The notes under the pieces were generated by a model that was not told the origin of the DNA, searched no databases, and saw nothing but the letters and a program-made list of their open reading frames with translations. Of a stretch of 64,000 bases of DNA, positions 62,223 to 64,000 are shown one piece after another (positions within the stretch are counted from its first letter, which is position 1; every line of letters begins with the position of its first letter). The translations under genes and the position numbers were made by a program. The DNA is from Pseudomonas sp. sp1636 (GTDB lineage Bacteria > Pseudomonadota > Gammaproteobacteria > Pseudomonadales > Pseudomonadaceae): positions 45,047 to 109,046 of the forward strand of contig NZ_JARRAB010000018.1 of NCBI RefSeq assembly GCF_030376615.1, given 5' to 3'.

Positions 62223-62813
62223 TTGAATAAAGCCCAACCGATGCCCTTGCGCTATGACCCCCGCGAACTCTCGGATGAAGAGCTGGTGGCGCGTGCGCAT
62301 GGCGAGCTGTTTCACGTCACGCGTGCTTACGAAGAGCTGATGCGTCGTTACCAACGCACATTATTCAATGTGTGCGCGCGCTATTTGGGAAGCGAACGTG
62401 ATGCGGATGATGTGTGTCAAGAGGTTATGCTCAAAGTTCTTTATGGCTTGAAGAACTTCGAAGGCAAATCGAAGTTTAAAACTTGGCTATACAGCATTAC
62501 CTATAACGAATGTATTACCCAATACCGAAAAGAACGGCGCAAGCGCCGTTTGATGGATGCATTAAGTTTGGATCCATTGGAGGAGGCGTCTGACGAAAAG
62601 ATGCCTAAAGTTGAGGAGCGTGGTGGGCTGGATCGATGGTTGGTGCATGTCAACCCCATCGATCGAGAAATTCTGGTACTGCGTTTTGTCGCCGAGCTGG
62701 AGTTTCAAGAGATTGCCGACATCATGCACATGGGCCTGAGCGCCACGAAAATGCGTTATAAGCGTGCGCTCGACCGGTTGCGCGAAAAATTTTCAGGCAA
62801 TCTTGAAACTTAA
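62223..62813 (+). CDS. sigX: Extracytoplasmic-function sigma factor SigX
   Basis: A 196-residue ECF sigma factor. Region 2 has YQRTLFNVCARYLGSERDAD and FKTWLYSITYNECI, and region 4 has LEFQEIADIMHMGLSATKM. It begins NKAQPMPLRYDPRELSDEEL as in P. aeruginosa SigX, whose start is a TTG, so the TTG at 62223 is used here; an ATG at 62241 is an alternative. It controls oprF, envelope fluidity and fatty-acid genes. The oprF gene follows immediately, and no anti-sigma gene was seen. Confidence 0.95.
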   Translation: MNKAQPMPLRYDPRELSDEELVARAHGELFHVTRAYEELMRRYQRTLFNVCARYLGSERDADDVCQEVMLKVLYGLKNFEGKSKFKTWLYSITYNECITQYRKERRKRRLMDALSLDPLEEASDEKMPKVEERGGLDRWLVHVNPIDREILVLRFVAELEFQEIADIMHMGLSATKMRYKRALDRLREKFSGNLET

Positions 62814-62917
62814 TTATATAGAGAGCCTCTAAGGCTCGGAGCAATTCTGTTAGAATCGCTCCTTGGTTGTCTTGTTTGTCAGACAACTTACTGGCCACCA
62901 ATGATGGGGATTTACGG

Positions 62918-63883
62918 ATGAAATTTAAAAACACTTTAGGCGTTGTCATCGGCTCGATGCTCGCTGGTTCTTCCCTCAGCGCGCTGGCGCAGGGTCAAGG
63001 CGCGGTTGAAGTGGAGGGTTTTGCCAAGAAGGAAATCTTCGACAGCGCTCGTGACTTCAAGAACAACGGCAATCTGTTCGGTGGCAGCATCGGTTACTAC
63101 CTGACCGATGACGTTGAATTGCGTCTGGGCTACGACGAAGTGCATAACGCTCGTGGCGAAGACGGTCGTAACATCAAGGGCTCGAATACCGCCCTCGATG
63201 CTCTGTACCACTTCAACAATGCAGGCGACGCGCTGCGTCCTTACGTCTCGGCAGGCTTCTCGGATCAGAGCATCGGTCAAACCGGTCGCGGCGGTCGTAA
63301 CGGCTCCACCTTTGCCAACATCGGCGGCGGTGCCAAGTACTTCATCACCGAGAACCTCTATGCCCGTGCTGGCGTCGAAGCTCAGTACAACATCGACCAG
63401 GGCGACACCGAGTGGGCTCCAAGCGTCGGCGTTGGCATGAACTTCGGTGGTGGCAGCAAGCCGGTTGCCCAGGTTGCACAAGCCGCTCCAGAGCCAATGC
63501 CTGAGCCGACCCCGGTTGAAGAGCCAGCCCAAGTCGTGCGCGTTGAACTGGACGTGAAATTCGACTTCGACAAGGCTCAAGTCAAAGAAGGAAGCTACGG
63601 CGATATCAAAAACCTGGCTGATTTCATGAAGCAGTACCCGCAGACCAGCACCACTGTCGAAGGTCACACTGACTCCGTCGGTACTGATAGCTACAACCAG
63701 AAGCTGTCCGAAAAGCGCGCTAGCGCTGTGCGTGAAGTCCTGGTCAACCAGTACGGTGTTGAAGGTCAGCGCGTAAATGCCGCTGGTTACGGCGAAACTC
63801 AACCGGTTGCCGATAACGCCACTGACTCGGGTCGTGCCATCAACCGCCGTGTTGAAGCTCAAGTAGAAGCTCAAGTCCAGTAA
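62918..63883 (+). CDS. oprF: Major outer-membrane protein OprF, short-linker variant
   Basis: A 321-residue precursor. It has a signal peptide ending at ALAQG, an eight-strand N-terminal barrel, a short proline-rich linker (PEPMPEPTPVEEP) and a C-terminal OmpA peptidoglycan-binding domain with VEGHTDSVGTDSYNQKLSEK. In P. aeruginosa OprF the linker also contains a Cys-rich TSP3-like stretch with four cysteines; here the mature protein contains no cysteine and the linker is about 30 residues shorter. GGGGA precedes the ATG. It is transcribed after sigX and ends in a strong terminator. Confidence 0.95.
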   Translation: MKFKNTLGVVIGSMLAGSSLSALAQGQGAVEVEGFAKKEIFDSARDFKNNGNLFGGSIGYYLTDDVELRLGYDEVHNARGEDGRNIKGSNTALDALYHFNNAGDALRPYVSAGFSDQSIGQTGRGGRNGSTFANIGGGAKYFITENLYARAGVEAQYNIDQGDTEWAPSVGVGMNFGGGSKPVAQVAQAAPEPMPEPTPVEEPAQVVRVELDVKFDFDKAQVKEGSYGDIKNLADFMKQYPQTSTTVEGHTDSVGTDSYNQKLSEKRASAVREVLVNQYGVEGQRVNAAGYGETQPVADNATDSGRAINRRVEAQVEAQVQ

Positions 63884-63904
63884 CGGGTCTTAAGCGGCTA
63901 GAAG

Positions 63905-63928
63905 AACCCGGCCTCGGCCGGGTTTTTT
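63905..63928 (+). terminator. Intrinsic terminator of oprF
   Basis: A 9-bp stem AACCCGGCC / GGCCGGGTT with a 2-nt loop, followed by T residues, 21 bp after the oprF stop. Confidence 0.9.
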
Positions 63929-64000
63929 ATTTTCCAGAAAAAAGGTTCTTCGCGTAGTTTGGGGAAAGTGCCGGTTGACACCGGACTGGCAAATAAGTGT

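Overview
The window is chromosomal DNA from a high-GC Pseudomonas that does not look like P. aeruginosa or P. putida. The right end carries the Pseudomonas block ppsR / ppsA - esterase - rraA - cmaX - crfX - cmpX - sigX - oprF in its usual order. The middle carries an exa/ped quinoprotein alcohol-oxidation region with the gene order known from that genus. No tRNA, rRNA, CRISPR array, phage or complete insertion sequence was seen.

Layout. (1) 0.2-9.4 kb: a glutarate / 5-aminovalerate catabolic cluster. A GntR regulator (csiR) is divergent from csiD, lhgO, a class III aminotransferase, a gabD/davD-type dehydrogenase, an NCS1 permease and an outer-membrane porin. (2) 9.6-13.7 kb: a solitary pqqF peptidase gene and a second porin. 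(3) 14-34 kb: the quinoprotein regulon. It holds nosP-nahK, the regulator erbR/agmR, an ABC transporter with a beta-propeller protein and a binding protein, a cupredoxin-like protein, an EraS/PedS2-type kinase with its regulator, and a pentapeptide protein. A calcium-type ethanol dehydrogenase (exaA/pedE) is divergent from cytochrome c550 and a MxaJ/PedG-like protein. An EthD-like protein, another binding protein and a lanthanide-type dehydrogenase (pedH) follow. (4) 34.3-38.5 kb: an unusual overlapping operon pqqA-pqqD-pqqE, a 32-residue membrane peptide, a five-histidine membrane protein, a SerC paralogue and a PyrD paralogue. It is divergent from exaC. (5) 40.7-45.7 kb: pabB and an ATP-grasp / 7TM-transglutaminase-like / retropepsin-like trio interrupted by a MITE. 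(6) 46-54.3 kb: the 2-methylcitrate operon (GntR regulator, prpB, prpC, acnD, prpF, prpD). (7) 54.4 kb to the end: ppsR/ppsA through oprF.

How it fits together. Alcohols are oxidised in the periplasm by PQQ enzymes, with electrons going to cytochrome c550, and aldehydes are oxidised by ExaC. Propionyl-CoA can enter the methylcitrate cycle, and PpsA supplies gluconeogenesis. A recurring box, consensus about CTACCAAGGGAGTAG, lies about 65-125 bp upstream of most quinoprotein transcription units and also of nosP-nahK, suggesting one regulon.

The best candidate for an undescribed system is the pqqADE operon. pqqB and pqqC are absent from it. Their place is taken by a SerC-like aminotransferase that has lost its phosphate pocket, a class-2 DHODH-like flavoprotein that has lost its catalytic base and orotate-binding residues, and two small membrane proteins. 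This could be a variant route to PQQ or a different PqqA-derived product; the sequence alone cannot say whether pqqB/pqqC exist elsewhere in the genome.
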